Shown: positions 9,158 through 17,771 of the stretch, piece after piece
Position numbering within the stretch: position 1 is the stretch's first letter
How the letters are laid out: the number at the start of each line of letters is the position of its first letter
NCBI RefSeq assembly: GCF_017599305.1
Contig: NZ_JAGFWR010000009.1
Coordinates: 124,001 to 188,000 of the forward strand
DNA from: Micromonospora antibiotica
GTDB lineage: Bacteria; Actinomycetota; Actinomycetes; Mycobacteriales; Micromonosporaceae
Direction of reading: 5' to 3'
Length of the DNA: 64,000 bases
The notes under the pieces: model-generated
Told to the model about the DNA's origin: nothing
Seen by the model: the letters and a program-made list of their open reading frames with translations, nothing else
Databases searched by the model: none
Position numbers and translations under genes: made by a program

Positions 9158-9555
9158 CGCCCGGCCTCCGCCCGTGCGCCGGCCGACCCGGCCGCGGCGT
9201 CCCTGGCCGACCCGGCCCGTGCGCCGGTCGACCCGGCCCGGTCGACAGCCGGTTCGGTCAGCGGCACGTCGTCGACGGTGACGCTGGCCCGTAGCCGGTA
9301 GAGCTGAAGCACGATGGCCAGCCCGACGCCGATCTCGGCGGCGGCCAACACGATCACGAACAGCGCGAAGACCTGCCCGGAGTGCGGCAGCACCGCCCGC
9401 ACGGTGGTGTCGGCGGTGACCAGGATCAGGTTGACCGCGTTGAGCATCAACTCCACCGCCATCAGCACCAGCACCGCGTTGCGTCGCCGCAGCACGCCGT
9501 AGACGCCCAGGCCGAACAGCAGCGCGGCCGTGACGTACGGGATGACCGGCCTCAC
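9154..9555 (-). CDS. nuoK: NADH-quinone oxidoreductase subunit K with C-terminal extension
   Basis: A three-helix complex I subunit. The core (about 100 residues) has the expected RRNAVLVLMAVELMLNAVNL segment with the conserved glutamate in helix 2 and the second Glu in LAAAEIGVGLA. The protein is 133 residues, so about 33 Ala/Gly/Arg-rich residues (STGARAGSARDAAAGSAGAR) are added at the C-terminus. The GTG start at 9555 overlaps the nuoJ stop and the stop overlaps the nuoL start, so the three genes are translationally coupled. Confidence 0.93.
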   Translation of the reverse strand: MRPVIPYVTAALLFGLGVYGVLRRRNAVLVLMAVELMLNAVNLILVTADTTVRAVLPHSGQVFALFVIVLAAAEIGVGLAIVLQLYRLRASVTVDDVPLTEPAVDRAGSTGARAGSARDAAAGSAGARAEAGR

Positions 9556-10094
9556 CGGATCACCTCTGTTCGCGACGACGACGCGGCGTCGTCGGGGCGG
9601 CGGCCGATGTCCGGGCGGGACAGGATGATCGCGCCGACCAGGGCGGCCAGCAGCAGCACCGACAGCACCTCGAACGGCAGCACCCAGGAACGGAACACCT
9701 GCTCGCCGATGCCCTCGGCGGTGCCCGCCGCCGGCAGCTCCACCGTCGACCAACGGAACGCGTCGACCAGCAGCGCCGTCAGGCCCAGCCCGGTGCCCGC
9801 CCCGATCAGCGCGGCCGGCCAGCCCGGCCGGTCCAGGTCGTCGGAGGCCCCGATCGGCGCCCGGGTCAACATCACCGCGAACAGCAGCAGCACCACGACC
9901 GCGCCCACGTAGATCAGCACCTGCACCCAGGCGACCAGTTCGGCGGTGAGTACCAGGTAGTCGCCGGCAAGTGCGCCCAGGCAGAGCACCAGATAGAGGC
10001 CGGCCCGGACCAGGTGCTTCGTGGCGACCACCAGCACCCCCGAACCGACCGCCACCGCGCCGAGGGCGAGCAGCAGCACGTCCGCACCGGTCAC
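9552..10094 (-). CDS. nuoJ: NADH-quinone oxidoreductase subunit J
   Basis: A 180-residue membrane subunit with five hydrophobic helices. The segment VAWVQVLIYVGAVVVLLLFA holds the conserved NuoJ helix-3 pattern involved in proton coupling. The GTG at 10094 overlaps the nuoI stop (GTGA) and I used it as the start; upstream is GGAGGTG. It sits in the usual nuoI-J-K order. Confidence 0.95.
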   Translation of the reverse strand: MTGADVLLLALGAVAVGSGVLVVATKHLVRAGLYLVLCLGALAGDYLVLTAELVAWVQVLIYVGAVVVLLLFAVMLTRAPIGASDDLDRPGWPAALIGAGTGLGLTALLVDAFRWSTVELPAAGTAEGIGEQVFRSWVLPFEVLSVLLLAALVGAIILSRPDIGRRPDDAASSSRTEVIR

Positions 10095-10681
10095 CGGGGG
10101 GCACCTCCGTCGGCGGGGCCGGGCTCGGGGCGTACCACGGTGGGGCGGGCGGCGGAGCTGGTCGGGGCGGCGGCCTTGCGCGCGGCGGTGGTCTCCTCCT
10201 TGGCCGGCTCGCCGTGCGGGTCGTGCGCGGGCGGCGGCGGCACCGTGGCCATCCACTGGCCGAGGTGGTCCTTGTCGTGCAGCAGATCCTTGATGTCGTA
10301 CTCGGCGTACTCGAACTCCGGCGACCAGTAGAGGGCGTCGAACGGGCAGACCTCGATGCAGATGCCGCAGTACATGCAGAGTGAGAAGTCGATGTCGAAC
10401 TTGTCGAGGACGTTGCGCTGGCGGGGCCGGGCCGCACCGGCCACCGCCACCTCCTCCTTGTGCGAGTCGATGTAGATGCACCAGTCGGGGCACTCCCGGG
10501 CGCAGAGCATGCAGACCGTGCAGTTCTCGGTCAGCAGCGCGATCACGCCCCGGGAGCGGGGCGGCAACTCGGGGGCGACGTCCGGGTACTGCTGGGTGGT
10601 CGACCGGCGGGTCATCGTCTTCAACGTGACCGCCAGCCCCTTCACCAGCCCCTCACCGGGGACCCCGCCGCGCTCGCTCAC
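10091..10681 (-). CDS. nuoI: NADH-quinone oxidoreductase subunit I (8Fe ferredoxin)
   Basis: A 196-residue peripheral-arm subunit with two [4Fe-4S] motifs, CTVCMLCARECP and CMYCGICIEVCP, which carry clusters N6a and N6b. Length is close to the family; the last 40 residues are Ala/Pro-rich. The GTG start at 10681 begins MSERGGVPGEGLVKGL and lies in a GTGAGCGAGCGC sequence that recurs upstream. It heads the nuoIJKLMN block. nuoH, normally just upstream, is instead about 4 kb away behind four unrelated genes. Confidence 0.95.
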   Translation of the reverse strand: MSERGGVPGEGLVKGLAVTLKTMTRRSTTQQYPDVAPELPPRSRGVIALLTENCTVCMLCARECPDWCIYIDSHKEEVAVAGAARPRQRNVLDKFDIDFSLCMYCGICIEVCPFDALYWSPEFEYAEYDIKDLLHDKDHLGQWMATVPPPPAHDPHGEPAKEETTAARKAAAPTSSAARPTVVRPEPGPADGGAPR

Positions 10682-10761
10682 GGCGTCGCCCCGCTGCGCT
10701 CACCCACACCGTGAGATGCCGCCGCACTGAGCCGGCTGGCTCGCCCGCTGCGCTCGCTCAT
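10678..10761 (-). other. 27-codon leader ORF overlapping the nuoI start
   Basis: An ATG at 10761 opens a 27-codon frame beginning MSERSGRASRLSAAA. Its TGA (10678-10680) overlaps the nuoI GTG as GTGA. The segment is built from three variants of ATG/GTGAGCGAGCGCAGCGGG, the last being the nuoI start itself. It could be a coupling leader or simply repeat-derived DNA; I cannot separate the two. Confidence 0.3.
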
Positions 10762-10865
10762 GGGGTCATCCTGCCCTGTGGCCACGGCGCGCGCGACCAC
10801 CACCCGGGGTTTGCCGGCGCTACCCTGACGGACGGGGAGAACGACGCACCGGGAAGGACCGACCG

Positions 10866-11441
10866 ATGACTGCTGCGTTGCAGAGCGACCATCCGCCCGA
10901 GGGCGGTTGGACGACCGACGATCTGGACGCACTGCCCGAGGACGGCCGCCGCCGCGAACTTCTCGATGGAGTGCTGATCGTGTCCCCCTCCCCCACCCGT
11001 GTCCACCAGACCATCGCGATGCGACTCGGCGTCGCACTCGAAGAGGACTGCCCCGACTACTACGACGTGACCCAGGCGGTTGAGGTACGCATCAACCGGA
11101 CCCGCTCCTTCATCCCCGACGTGCTGGTGACCACGTCCACCGCCGCAGCCCGCGAACCGTCCCGCTACGAGGCGCACGAGGTGGTGCTGGCCGTCGAGAT
11201 CGTCTCCCCCAGCACCCGGTCCATCGACCGGGTGCTGAAGCCGACCCTCTACGCGCAGGCCGGCATCCCGTTCTACTGGCGGATCGAGGTGGAGGACGAC
11301 GGCCTGGTCGTGCACACCTACAAGATCGACGCGGTGAACGAGGTCTACCTGGAGACCGGGCGGTGGACGAAGTTCGTCGACACCGGTGAGCCGTTCCCGG
11401 TGAACCTGTCGATCGACCGGATCACGCCCCGGCGTCGGTGA
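10866..11441 (+). CDS. Uma2 family (DUF820) putative PD-(D/E)XK nuclease
   Basis: A 191-residue protein of the Uma2 family, which has a restriction-endonuclease-like fold and is usually found in many copies in Actinobacteria and Cyanobacteria; its biological role is unknown. Family marks are the N-terminal LPEDGRRRELLDGVL, the core acidic strands FIPDVLV and VLAVEIVSPST, then a Lys in VLKPTLYAQAGIPFYWRIE. The ATG at 10866 follows GGAAGGACCGACC. The 3' end overlaps the convergent SnoaL-like gene by 20 bp. Confidence 0.88.
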   Translation: MTAALQSDHPPEGGWTTDDLDALPEDGRRRELLDGVLIVSPSPTRVHQTIAMRLGVALEEDCPDYYDVTQAVEVRINRTRSFIPDVLVTTSTAAAREPSRYEAHEVVLAVEIVSPSTRSIDRVLKPTLYAQAGIPFYWRIEVEDDGLVVHTYKIDAVNEVYLETGRWTKFVDTGEPFPVNLSIDRITPRRR

Positions 11442-11844
11442 GCGGCGGCAGCATCTCCACACCCAACTGTTGCAACAGTTGGAACAGTTCGTTGACGCTC
11501 CACACGTCGACGATCCGGCCGGCGGCGTCGAACCGCAGGAACGTCGCCCCGGAATAGCTGACCACCTGCCCGGTCGGCGGCACCGGGCCGAACTGTCCCG
11601 CCTGGGTGCCGGCGGCCCGCCAGCGCAGCGCCACCCGGTCCCCGGTCGCCACCACGTCCACCAGTTTGTAGCGCAGGTCGGGGAAGGCGGCCCGGCGGTC
11701 CCGGTGCCAGGCCAGCACCGCCGCCGGGCCGGTGCCACCCAGCCCCGGGCACTCCTGCGCCACCAGCTCGTGCGCCGACTCCTCGTGGCCGGCGTTCCAC
11801 ACGTCGGACACGAACCGTCGGGCCACCGCCGCCACGTCGATCAT
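11422..11844 (-). CDS. SnoaL-like / NTF2-fold protein
   Basis: A 140-residue protein with the SnoaL-like pattern: an N-terminal helix (VARRFVSDVWNAGHEE), the AWHRDRRAAFPDLRYKLVDVV segment, then TGDRVALRWRAAGTQ and a hydrophobic C-terminal strand. Members include polyketide cyclases and isomerases, but most stand-alone copies are uncharacterised. It is not next to any polyketide genes. The start is ATG 11844. The 3' end overlaps the Uma2-like gene on the other strand. Confidence 0.8.
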   Translation of the reverse strand: MIDVAAVARRFVSDVWNAGHEESAHELVAQECPGLGGTGPAAVLAWHRDRRAAFPDLRYKLVDVVATGDRVALRWRAAGTQAGQFGPVPPTGQVVSYSGATFLRFDAAGRIVDVWSVNELFQLLQQLGVEMLPPLTDAGA

Positions 11845-11940
11845 GCGAACAGCCTAGGCGGACCGGCCCGGACGCCGTTGTGCTGCCCCGGGACGGAAGA
11901 ACCGCCATGATGGGAGCCGAAGCGGACGAAGGGCGACACC

Positions 11941-12987
11941 ATGGCGGAGAGCAACGGCACGACGGCGACCCAGAGCGGCGGCAAGTACGTCGAGCCGGGC
12001 GGCGAGTTCACCCGGGACCAGCGTTACATCGCCACCCGGATCACCGTCGACGGGCGGGACGGCTACCCGGTCGAGCCGGGACGCTACCGGCTGGTGGTCA
12101 GCCGGGCCTGCCCGTGGGCCAACCGCATGATCATCGTACGGCGGCTGCTCGGGCTGGAGGAGGCGCTGCCCATGGCGGTGGCCGGGCCCACCCACGACGC
12201 CCGGAGCTGGACGTTCGACCTGGACCCGGGCGGGCGGGACCCGGTGCTCGGCATCGAACGACTCGCCGACGCGTTCTTCGCCCGGTACCCCGGGTACGAC
12301 CGGGGGATCACCGTGCCGGCGATCGTCGACGTGCCGACCGGGCAGGTGGTCACCAACGACTACGCGCAGATGACCCTGGACCTGTCCAGCGAGTGGACGG
12401 CACACCACCGCGAGGGCGCCCCGCAGCTCTACCCGGAGCACCTACGGGCCGAGATCGACGAGGTCAACAAGGTCGTCTTCGCCGACGTCAACAACGGGGT
12501 GTACCGGTGCGGCTTCGCCGGCTCGCAGGAGGCGTACGACAAGGCGTACCGACGGTTGTTCGACCGGCTGGACTGGCTCAGCGACCGGCTCGCCGACCAG
12601 CGCTACCTGGTCGGGGACACCATCACCGAAGCCGACGTGCGGCTGTTCACCACGCTGGTCCGCTTCGACCCGGTCTATCACGGCCACTTCAAGTGCAACC
12701 GGCAGAAGCTCAGCGAGATGCCGGTGCTGTGGGCGTACGCCCGGGACCTGTTCACCACCCCCGGCTTCGGCGACACCATCGACTTCGACCACATCAAGCG
12801 GCACTACTACGAGGTGCACCGCGACATCAACCCGACCGGGGTGGTGCCGCTGGGCCCGGACCTGGTCAACTGGCTCAGCCCGCACGGGCGGGAGGCGCTC
12901 GGCGGCCGGCCGTTCGGCGACGGCACTCCCCCGCCGCCCCCGCTGCCGGCCGAGCAGGTGCCGCCGGAGCACACCCCCATCGGCTGA
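11941..12987 (+). CDS. Glutathionyl-hydroquinone reductase-like (ECM4/YqjG) protein
   Basis: A 348-residue thioredoxin-fold plus GST C-domain enzyme. The catalytic cysteine is in SRACPWANRMIIVRRLLGL, and family signatures NNGVYRCGFAGSQEAYD and FDHIKRHYYEVHRDINPTG follow. Homologues reduce glutathionyl-hydroquinones; Actinobacteria use mycothiol, so the thiol donor here is probably not glutathione (inference). Start ATG 11941; only GGGCGACACC precedes it, a weak binding site. It ends in a Pro-rich tail and is followed by a strong hairpin. Confidence 0.9.
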   Translation: MAESNGTTATQSGGKYVEPGGEFTRDQRYIATRITVDGRDGYPVEPGRYRLVVSRACPWANRMIIVRRLLGLEEALPMAVAGPTHDARSWTFDLDPGGRDPVLGIERLADAFFARYPGYDRGITVPAIVDVPTGQVVTNDYAQMTLDLSSEWTAHHREGAPQLYPEHLRAEIDEVNKVVFADVNNGVYRCGFAGSQEAYDKAYRRLFDRLDWLSDRLADQRYLVGDTITEADVRLFTTLVRFDPVYHGHFKCNRQKLSEMPVLWAYARDLFTTPGFGDTIDFDHIKRHYYEVHRDINPTGVVPLGPDLVNWLSPHGREALGGRPFGDGTPPPPPLPAEQVPPEHTPIG

Positions 12988-13001
12988 GCCACCACCGACC
13001 A

Positions 13002-13035
13002 CGCGCCCCTGCCCGGCCCGCCGGGCAGGGGCGCG
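13002..13035 (+). terminator. Perfect 15-bp hairpin after the GST-like gene
   Basis: Arms 13002-13016 (CGCGCCCCTGCCCGG) and 13021-13035 are exact complements with a 4-base loop, 15 bases after the stop. There is no T-run, as is common for GC-rich actinobacteria. Most of the remaining gap to 13338 is GC-rich and featureless until about 13180. Confidence 0.75.
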
Positions 13036-13183
13036 CTGCACGTCACCCGGGCACCGCACCACCTTGCCGCACTCCCGCACCGCGCCCCCGCACCGCGCCA
13101 CCGCGCGCCCCGGGCACCGTGGTGGCGCGCGCCAAGGGCACCGTGCTGACGTGCCCGGAGGTGCCGAAGTCACCGTCGATTAC

Positions 13184-13221
13184 GGACACTGAGAGCTGTC
13201 CCACATTCACCTTCAGTGTCC
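13184..13221 (+). promoter_or_regulatory. Inverted repeat upstream of the subtilisin gene
   Basis: GGACACTG (13184-13191) and CAGTGTCC (13214-13221) form an inverted repeat with a 22-base spacer. A second small palindrome, GGTCAATATGACC, lies at 13237-13249. Both are in a locally AT-rich stretch (TTAACACGATGGTCAATATG), so this is the likely promoter and operator zone. Unproven. Confidence 0.4.
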
Positions 13222-13258
13222 AAGAGTTAACACGATGGTCAATATGACCTGTTCGACT

Positions 13259-13320
13259 AGGGGTGTCCGTCGCCGCAACTTCCGTCGACGGCGGGCTGCC
13301 AGTCCACTACGGACTCCCCT
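13259..13320 (+). promoter_or_regulatory. Structured 5' leader ending at the subtilisin RBS
   Basis: AGGGGTGTCCG (13259-13269) pairs with CGGACTCCCCT (13310-13320) with one mismatch, and the enclosed sequence contains a further CGCCG/CGGCG stem. The right arm ends a few bases before the GAGGAGG binding site. Folding could influence translation of the protease; it matches no riboswitch class I recognise. Confidence 0.4.
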
Positions 13321-13338
13321 CTTGAGGAGGATCAAGCC

Positions 13339-14655
13339 TTGCGCAAGCTGGGTAGCAGGACCGCACGTCTGGGCGTACTCGCCGGTGTTCTCGCCGGCGC
13401 GCTCGCCACCACCACCAACGCCGCCGTCGCGGCCCCGGCCACCCCCGGCCCGGGGCGGACCGCACCCGCGCCGCTGCTGGCCGGCAGCGCGGAAGCCGCA
13501 CCGGACCGGTACATCGTCGTCCTCTCCGACAAGCCGGTCAGCAGCGAGCGCACCGCCCGCCTCGCCCGCACCACCCAGTCGGCAGCCGTCGCCGAGCGGG
13601 CCGGCGGCACCGTGCTGAACCGCTACACCCAGGTCCTCGACGGGTACGCGGCCGTGCTGCCGCCGGCCGCCCTCGCCGCCGTCCGCAACGACCCGGCCGT
13701 GCAGTACGTCGAGCGGGACACCCGCATCCAGGGCGGGCTGACCAGCACCACCCCGGACCGGACCGGCCCGACGACGGCCCGCGCCGAGCGGGCCCAGGCC
13801 GGCGGCGTGTCCGTCCAGGCCGTGCAGAGCAACCCGCCGTCGTGGGGACTGGACCGCATCGACCAGCGCAACCTGCCGCTGAGCAACAGCTTCGGCTACA
13901 CCTCGACCGGTTCCGGGGTGACCGCCTACATCGTCGACTCCGGCATCCGGGCCACCCACGTCGACTTCGGCACCCGGGCCGCCGGGGTCTACGACGCGGT
14001 CGGCGACGGCAACGGCACCAACGACTGCCACGGCCACGGCACGCACGTCGCCGGCACCATCGGCGGCACCACCTACGGGGTCGCCAAGTCGGTGACCCTC
14101 CGCGCGGTCCGGGTCCTCCAGTGCGACAACTCCGGGTGGAGCACCGACCTGATCGAGGGCGTCGACTGGCTGGCCACCAACCACGCGGCCGTCTCGGTGG
14201 CGAACTTCAGCCTCCAGGGCTACGGCACCTCCGCGAACACCTCGATCGAGAACCTGATCGACCACGGGGTGTACCCGGTGTTCATCGCCAACAACTTCAA
14301 CACCGACGCCTGCACCAACGGCCCCCGGTCCACCCGGGGCATCACCGTCGCGGCGACCGACATCAGCGACAACCGGGCGTCGTTCTCCAGCTACGGGACC
14401 TGCGTCGACATCTTCGCCCCGGGGGTGGACATCACCTCCGCCGGTATCGCCTCGAACACCGCAGTGGCCAGCGGCTGGTCCGGCACCTCGATGGCGGCCC
14501 CGCACGTCACCGGTTGGCTGGCCCGCTACCGGCAGACCAACCCGTCGGCGACCCTCGCCACCGCCAAGAGCGCCCTGATCAGCGCCGCCAGCACCGGCAA
14601 GGTGGTCAACCCGGGGGTCGGCTCCCCGAACCGTCTGCTCTACGCCGCGCCGTGA
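13339..14655 (+). CDS. Secreted subtilisin-family (S8) serine protease
   Basis: A 438-residue exported protease made as a proenzyme. Order: a signal peptide (residues 1-34, LAGVLAGALATTTNAAVAAP), an I9 inhibitor propeptide (about 52-130, DRYIVVLSDKP to VQYVERDTRIQ), then the catalytic domain with Asp in TAYIVDSGI, His in CHGHGTHVAGTIGG and Ser in GWSGTSMAAPHVTG. Two cysteines flank the His motif region (DCHGHG, VLQCDNSG), as in proteinase-K-like enzymes. The start is TTG at 13339, chosen because GAGGAGGAT lies nine bases upstream and it gives a complete signal peptide. A perfect hairpin follows. Confidence 0.95.
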   Translation: MRKLGSRTARLGVLAGVLAGALATTTNAAVAAPATPGPGRTAPAPLLAGSAEAAPDRYIVVLSDKPVSSERTARLARTTQSAAVAERAGGTVLNRYTQVLDGYAAVLPPAALAAVRNDPAVQYVERDTRIQGGLTSTTPDRTGPTTARAERAQAGGVSVQAVQSNPPSWGLDRIDQRNLPLSNSFGYTSTGSGVTAYIVDSGIRATHVDFGTRAAGVYDAVGDGNGTNDCHGHGTHVAGTIGGTTYGVAKSVTLRAVRVLQCDNSGWSTDLIEGVDWLATNHAAVSVANFSLQGYGTSANTSIENLIDHGVYPVFIANNFNTDACTNGPRSTRGITVAATDISDNRASFSSYGTCVDIFAPGVDITSAGIASNTAVASGWSGTSMAAPHVTGWLARYRQTNPSATLATAKSALISAASTGKVVNPGVGSPNRLLYAAP

Positions 14656-14660
14656 GCGTG

Positions 14661-14696
14661 CCGGAGGGCCCCGGGGAGTGTCCCGGGGCCCTCCGG
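14661..14696. terminator. Perfect 15-bp hairpin between convergent genes
   Basis: CCGGAGGGCCCCGGG (14661-14675) and its exact complement (14682-14696) enclose a 6-base loop. The hairpin sits between the protease stop and the nuoH stop, so it probably serves both strands. Confidence 0.75.
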
Positions 14697-14704
14697 GCCG
14701 GCGC

Positions 14705-15670
14705 TCAGTTCAGGGTGAGCCGTACGGCGGTGGTGAGGACCAGTTGGGCCAGCGCGGCCGGCACCAGGACCAGCCAGCACAGCCGCTGGAGCTGGTCCTC
14801 GCGCAGCCGGGGGAACGACACCCGCAGCCAGATGATCACGAACGACACGGCGAAGACCTTCAGCAGGGTCCACAGCCACCCGAGCTGGGCGTCGGCGAAC
14901 GGGCCCTGCCAGCCACCGAGGAACAGCACGGTGGTCAGCGCGGCGATCACCACGATCCCGACGTACTCGGCGAGCAGGAAGAACGCGAACCGCAGCCCGG
15001 TGTACTCGGTCATGTAGCCGAACACCAGCTCGGAGTCGGCAACCGGCATGTCGAACGGGGGCCGTCGGATCTCGGCCAGCCCGGCCACGAAGAACACGAT
15101 CATCGCGGGGGCCTGCCAGAGCAGCCACCACGGCTGCCACGCCTCGACGATCCCGCCGAGGCTCAACGTCCCGGCCGCCATCGCCACCGAGGCGGCGGCC
15201 AGCACCAACGGCAGCTCGTAGCCGAGCAGCTGGGCCGCCCCGCGCAACCCACCGAGCAGGCTGTACTTGTTGGCCGAAGCCCACGCCGACATCAGCACCG
15301 CCACCACGCCGACGCCGACCACCGCCAGGACGAAGAACAGGCCGATGTCCAGCGGCTGCCCGACCAGGTCGTCCGGGCCGAGCGGGATCACCAGCAACAC
15401 CAGCAGGTAGGGCACCAGGGCCACCACCGGCGCCAGCCGGAACACCGCCCGGTCCGCCTCCCGCGGGGTGATGTCCTCCTTCTGGACGAACTTGATCCCG
15501 TCGGCCACGAGCTGCGCCCACCCGTGGAAGCCACCGGCGTACATCGGACCGAGCCGGCCCTGCATGTGCGCCATCACCTTGTGTTCGGCCTGGCCGACGA
15601 TCAGTGGCAGGGTGAGGAACGCGACCAGCACCCCGCCGATCCGGATCACCAGCTCCAACCAGGTCGGCAT
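14705..15670 (-). CDS. nuoH: NADH-quinone oxidoreductase subunit H
   Basis: A 321-residue, eight-helix subunit that forms the quinone entry chamber. Conserved loop sequences are RLGPMYAGGFHGWAQLVADGIK and ETRRPPFDMPVADSELVFGYMTEY-like text (here AEIRRPPFDMPVADSE), which is the NuoH signature. The start ATG overlaps the nuoC stop by one base (TGATG). Normally nuoI follows directly; here the operon ends at a hairpin and a convergent protease. Confidence 0.95.
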   Translation of the reverse strand: MPTWLELVIRIGGVLVAFLTLPLIVGQAEHKVMAHMQGRLGPMYAGGFHGWAQLVADGIKFVQKEDITPREADRAVFRLAPVVALVPYLLVLLVIPLGPDDLVGQPLDIGLFFVLAVVGVGVVAVLMSAWASANKYSLLGGLRGAAQLLGYELPLVLAAASVAMAAGTLSLGGIVEAWQPWWLLWQAPAMIVFFVAGLAEIRRPPFDMPVADSELVFGYMTEYTGLRFAFFLLAEYVGIVVIAALTTVLFLGGWQGPFADAQLGWLWTLLKVFAVSFVIIWLRVSFPRLREDQLQRLCWLVLVPAALAQLVLTTAVRLTLN

Positions 15671-16476
15671 CAGTCCGTACCCTGCTCGTCGCCACCCTGG
15701 TCACCGCGCACCGGGCCGTCGCCGGCCGGGCCGTCGGGGGCCGGGCCTCCGGTTGCCGGCGGGGCGTCGCCGGTCGCGCCGGAGGCGGGGGTACGCGGCG
15801 GACGGGCCCCCGCAGCGGGCCGGGCCGGACGGTCCCTGGGCGGGCGGGCCGGGGCGCCGCCGCGCGGCCCGTCGCCCACCGTCACCGGACCGGCCGGGGC
15901 GGGCACCACACCCCACTCCCCCGGGGCGGGCACCCCGGGTGGACGGACCGCCCGGCGACCACCACCGGCCTCGGACTCACCCGGTTCCTTCGCACCCGGC
16001 CACGGTTTCGCCACCCGGGAGGCGAGCACGAACTCCTTACGCAGCGGATGCCCCTCGAACTCGGGGGGCAGCAGCAGCGGGGCCAGCCCCCGGTGGCCGG
16101 CGAAATCGACACCGAACATCTCGTGGGTCTCCCGCTCGTGCCAGGCCGCGCCCGGGAAGACGTCGACCACCGATCCCACCGTCGGCGTCTGCCGTGGCAC
16201 CCGGGTCCGCAGCAGCACGCCGTGGCGGTGCCGGGTCGACCACAGGTGGGCCACGATGTCGAAGCCGCCGGCCAGCTCGTCGACGGCGGAGAGCCAGTCG
16301 AAGAAGTCGCAGGCCAGCTCGGCGTCGTCGCGGACCGCGCGGAGGGAGTCCGGCCAGGCCGCCGGGGGTACGTCGACGGTGGCCCGGGCGTGGGCCTGCC
16401 CGCCGGACACCGACGCGGTCGCCTCGACCGGCGTGAGCAGCGCGACCACCCGCCGACCGACCTCTTCCGGAGTCAT
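15670..16476 (-). CDS. nuoC: NADH-quinone oxidoreductase subunit C with long tail
   Basis: A 268-residue peripheral-arm subunit. The conserved NuoC core is residues 1-170, with WHERETHEMFGVDFAGH and FEGHPLRKEFVL as the family signature. About 95 further residues are Pro/Gly/Ala-rich and unlike typical NuoC. The ATG at 16476 has AGGA upstream. nuoD, which normally follows or is fused to nuoC, is absent: the next gene is nuoH, overlapping by one base. Confidence 0.93.
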   Translation of the reverse strand: MTPEEVGRRVVALLTPVEATASVSGGQAHARATVDVPPAAWPDSLRAVRDDAELACDFFDWLSAVDELAGGFDIVAHLWSTRHRHGVLLRTRVPRQTPTVGSVVDVFPGAAWHERETHEMFGVDFAGHRGLAPLLLPPEFEGHPLRKEFVLASRVAKPWPGAKEPGESEAGGGRRAVRPPGVPAPGEWGVVPAPAGPVTVGDGPRGGAPARPPRDRPARPAAGARPPRTPASGATGDAPPATGGPAPDGPAGDGPVRGDQGGDEQGTD

Positions 16477-16708
16477 GCGGTTGATCCTATGGCCGCCGCC
16501 CCGACGCCGGGCCCGCCCTCCCGGTCGTACGCGCCCGGCGGACACCTGGATGAGGTGAACGGACAGCCTTCCGCCGTGTCGCGGATCAACCCGGACGATC
16601 CGTCCGGCGCTGTGCGGGGCGGGCGTTCGGGGCTGTGCCGGGCGGGGGCGGGGCGGGCATCTGGCGCTTTGCCGGGCGGGGCGGGACGGGACGGGGAAAG
16701 ATGGGGCC

Positions 16709-17755
16709 GTGCGCGCTGTGACGGTGACTCCCAAGGTCCGTGACTCGCTACGGCTGGTACAGGACTGGCCGGAGCCGGCAGCCGAAGAGGGGGTCATCCT
16801 GGTCGAGGCGCTCGCCGTGGGCATCTGCGGCACCGACCAGGAGATCATCGCCGGGCACTACGGCGAGGCCCCACCCGGCCAGCGGGAGCTGGTGCTCGGC
16901 CACGAGTCGCTCGGCCGGGTGCTGGAAGACCCGTCCGGCACCCTGCAACCCGGTGACCTCGTGGCCGGCATCGTCCGCCACCCCGATCCGGTGCCCTGCC
17001 CCAACTGCGCCGTCGACGAGTGGGACATGTGCCGCAACGGCCGGTACACCGAGCACGGGATCAAGGCGCTGCCCGGCTTCGCCCGGGACAGGTGGCGGGT
17101 GCAACCCAAGTTCGCCATCGGGCTGGACCCGGTCCTCGCTCCGGTGGGCATGCTGCTGGAACCGACCAGCGTGGTGGCGAAAGCGTGGGACCACATCGGG
17201 CGGATCGGCACCCGGGCCAGGTGGGAACCGCAGACCGCGCTGATCACCGGTGCCGGGCCGATCGGGCTGCTGGCGGCTCTGCTGGCCGTCCAGCGGGGGC
17301 TGTCGGTGCACGTGCTGGACCGCAGCACCACCGGCCCGAAACCGGACCTGGTCCGGGCGCTCGGAGCGACCTACCACACGGAGTCGGTGAACGAGTTGGA
17401 CGTCGAGCCGGACGTGGTGGTCGAGTGCACCGGAGCTCCGACGGTGGTGCTGGACGCCATGTGCAAGGTCGGCCCGACCGGGATCGTCTGCCTCACCGGG
17501 GTGTCCAGCGGGGGCCGGACCATCGACTTCGACGCCGGGGCCCTCAACCGGGAGCTGGTGCTGGAGAACAACGTGGTGTTCGGCTCGGTCAACGCCAACC
17601 GGCGGCACTGGGAACTGGCCGCCCAGGCGCTCGCCCGGGCCGACCAGTCGTGGCTGAACTCGCTGATCACCCGCCGGGTGCCGGTGTCGGCGTACGCACA
17701 GGCGTACGCCCACGCCGACGAGGACATCAAGGTGGTGCTGGAGTTCGACAGGTGA
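16709..17755 (+). CDS. Zinc-dependent glucose 1-dehydrogenase-like oxidoreductase
   Basis: A 348-residue medium-chain dehydrogenase. The catalytic zinc site is seen in GICGTDQEIIAGHYGE and LGHESLGRV, the structural-zinc loop in CPNCAVDEWDMC (fewer Cys than four), and the Rossmann GAGPIGLLAALLA. The region DLVAGIVRHPDP and the C-terminal NANRRHWELA resemble archaeal-type glucose dehydrogenases (NAD(P)+). The GTG start at 16709 gives VRAVTVTPK. It lies between nuoC and DUF2252, unrelated to either. Confidence 0.85.
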   Translation: MRAVTVTPKVRDSLRLVQDWPEPAAEEGVILVEALAVGICGTDQEIIAGHYGEAPPGQRELVLGHESLGRVLEDPSGTLQPGDLVAGIVRHPDPVPCPNCAVDEWDMCRNGRYTEHGIKALPGFARDRWRVQPKFAIGLDPVLAPVGMLLEPTSVVAKAWDHIGRIGTRARWEPQTALITGAGPIGLLAALLAVQRGLSVHVLDRSTTGPKPDLVRALGATYHTESVNELDVEPDVVVECTGAPTVVLDAMCKVGPTGIVCLTGVSSGGRTIDFDAGALNRELVLENNVVFGSVNANRRHWELAAQALARADQSWLNSLITRRVPVSAYAQAYAHADEDIKVVLEFDR

Positions 17756-17771
17756 ACCCCGACCGGCCGGC

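Noticed and set aside
11464..11481. Perfect 18-bp palindrome CAACTGTTGCAACAGTTG
   Set aside because: It lies inside the SnoaL-like coding sequence (LLQQLG) and one such match is not far from chance in 64 kb.
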